Shown: positions 5,364 through 5,751 of the stretch, in pieces
How the letters are laid out: each line of letters starts with the position of its first letter
Position numbering within the stretch: position 1 is the first letter of the stretch
Source of the DNA: Bacillota bacterium
GTDB lineage: Bacteria; Bacillota; Clostridia; Christensenellales; CAG-138
DNA: 5,751 nt
Assembly: GCA_023451115.1 (NCBI GenBank)
Contig: JAEXFV010000097.1
Location: 1 to 5,751, forward strand
Direction of reading: 5' to 3'
Notes under the pieces: model-generated
Told to the model about the DNA's origin: nothing
What the model saw: only the letters and a program-made list of their open reading frames with translations
The model's database searches: none
Position numbers and translations under genes: made by a program

Positions 5364-5751
5364 GGGGTAAACGGATTATTGCTTTTGTATTGTGCGCCTG
5401 CGCTTTGCTGGCGTTGCTGCCGATGGCTGCGTTAGCGGATACAACAAGGTATTTTAATGTAAAAGTAAATGGTTCAGACGAAAAAGATGCAATTGTTTAT
5501 GAGATGAACGGAGTGGTAGAAATACCACTTTGGATTACTGATATTGTGGATACTGATGGGGACCAAAAAATTGAAATTTTGAAAATTCAGCCCAAAGGGC
5601 AGAAAAATGCTGTTTTATTAGATGCAATTTATGATACTGATGCAAATGGGCAGTTGTTTGTATCGGACAATACAATGTTATTTGTAAAATCAAATGTTGC
5701 TACAACAGCAGGAAAGGGAAAACACGATAATATAACGCTACTCGTTTATGT
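5360..5751 (+). CDS. Secreted protein of unknown function, translationally coupled to the ABC ATPase (3' end cut by window)
   Basis: The ATG at 5360 overlaps the ATPase stop as ATGA, and AGGAGG at 5346-5351 lies 8 nt upstream, so the start is firm. The visible 130 residues begin with a signal peptide: positive MRGKR, hydrophobic core IIAFVLCACALLALLP, and a type I cleavage site at Ala-Leu-Ala26 before Asp27. A true lipobox is not present, although Cys12 and Cys14 lie in the core. The mature part is polar and likely beta-rich (YFNVKVNG, GVVEIPLWITDIVDTDGDQK, NGQLFVSDNTMLFVKS), with no motif I recognise. In related operons an exported protein with beta-sandwich domains often sits between a MacB-type ATPase and its permease, so it may be an extracytoplasmic partner or the cargo. 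The reading frame is open to the window edge. The mature part is visibly more AT-rich than the signal peptide and the ATPase. Confidence 0.8.
   Translation, partial: MRGKRIIAFVLCACALLALLPMAALADTTRYFNVKVNGSDEKDAIVYEMNGVVEIPLWITDIVDTDGDQKIEILKIQPKGQKNAVLLDAIYDTDANGQLFVSDNTMLFVKSNVATTAGKGKHDNITLLVY

Noticed and set aside
5393..5401. Possible lipobox around Cys12/Cys14 of the secreted protein
   Set aside because: The cysteines are too near the N-terminus, and the residues before them do not fit a lipobox. Ala-Leu-Ala before Asp27 is a better type I site.
1..5751. CRISPR arrays, complete insertion sequences, rRNA, classical riboswitches
   Set aside because: I saw no spaced identical repeats, transposase motifs with terminal inverted repeats, rRNA signatures or riboswitch core motifs on either strand.

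Overview
The window looks like a chromosomal stretch from an anaerobic, fermentative, probably spore-forming Firmicute of the class Clostridia. Three things suggest this: an iron-only hydrogenase of clostridial architecture, a SpoVB-type flippase of the length seen in spore formers, and purine-rich Shine-Dalgarno sites with good sigma-A-like promoters. No species can be named from the sequence alone.

Left part (1-775): the tail of a mobilisable element. It holds the C-terminal end of a MobV/Pre-type relaxase that is interrupted by an in-frame TAA, then a 58-residue accessory protein of unknown function, then a perfect 16-bp stem terminator that works in both directions. Directly beyond it, on the minus strand, is a complete tRNA-Ala (anticodon CGC, encoded CCA) with its own promoter. 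Its 3' end faces the element, the usual orientation for a tRNA-targeted integration site, but no att repeat can be proven inside this window.

Middle part (984-4379): a SpoVB-like MOP-family lipid flippase on the plus strand converges on a 582-residue [FeFe]-hydrogenase on the minus strand. A strong shared bidirectional terminator separates them. The hydrogenase has the [2Fe-2S], His-Cys3, two [4Fe-4S] and H-cluster domains. Its proton path is intact, and its first H-cluster motif is TSCSPGW instead of TSCCPGW. It appears to be transcribed alone.

Right part (4380-5751): a 252-bp divergent intergenic region carries two outward-facing promoters, one for the hydrogenase and one for a MacB/LolD-type ABC transporter ATPase. 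Each promoter has a perfect 16-bp palindrome at or next to its expected start point, and the two palindromes share the core CTATATAG. The ATPase stop codon overlaps the start of a secreted protein (ATGA) that runs off the window; a permease gene would be expected beyond it. The most interesting signal is this paired-operator architecture, which could link the hydrogenase and the exporter under one regulator. That link is an inference from sequence.
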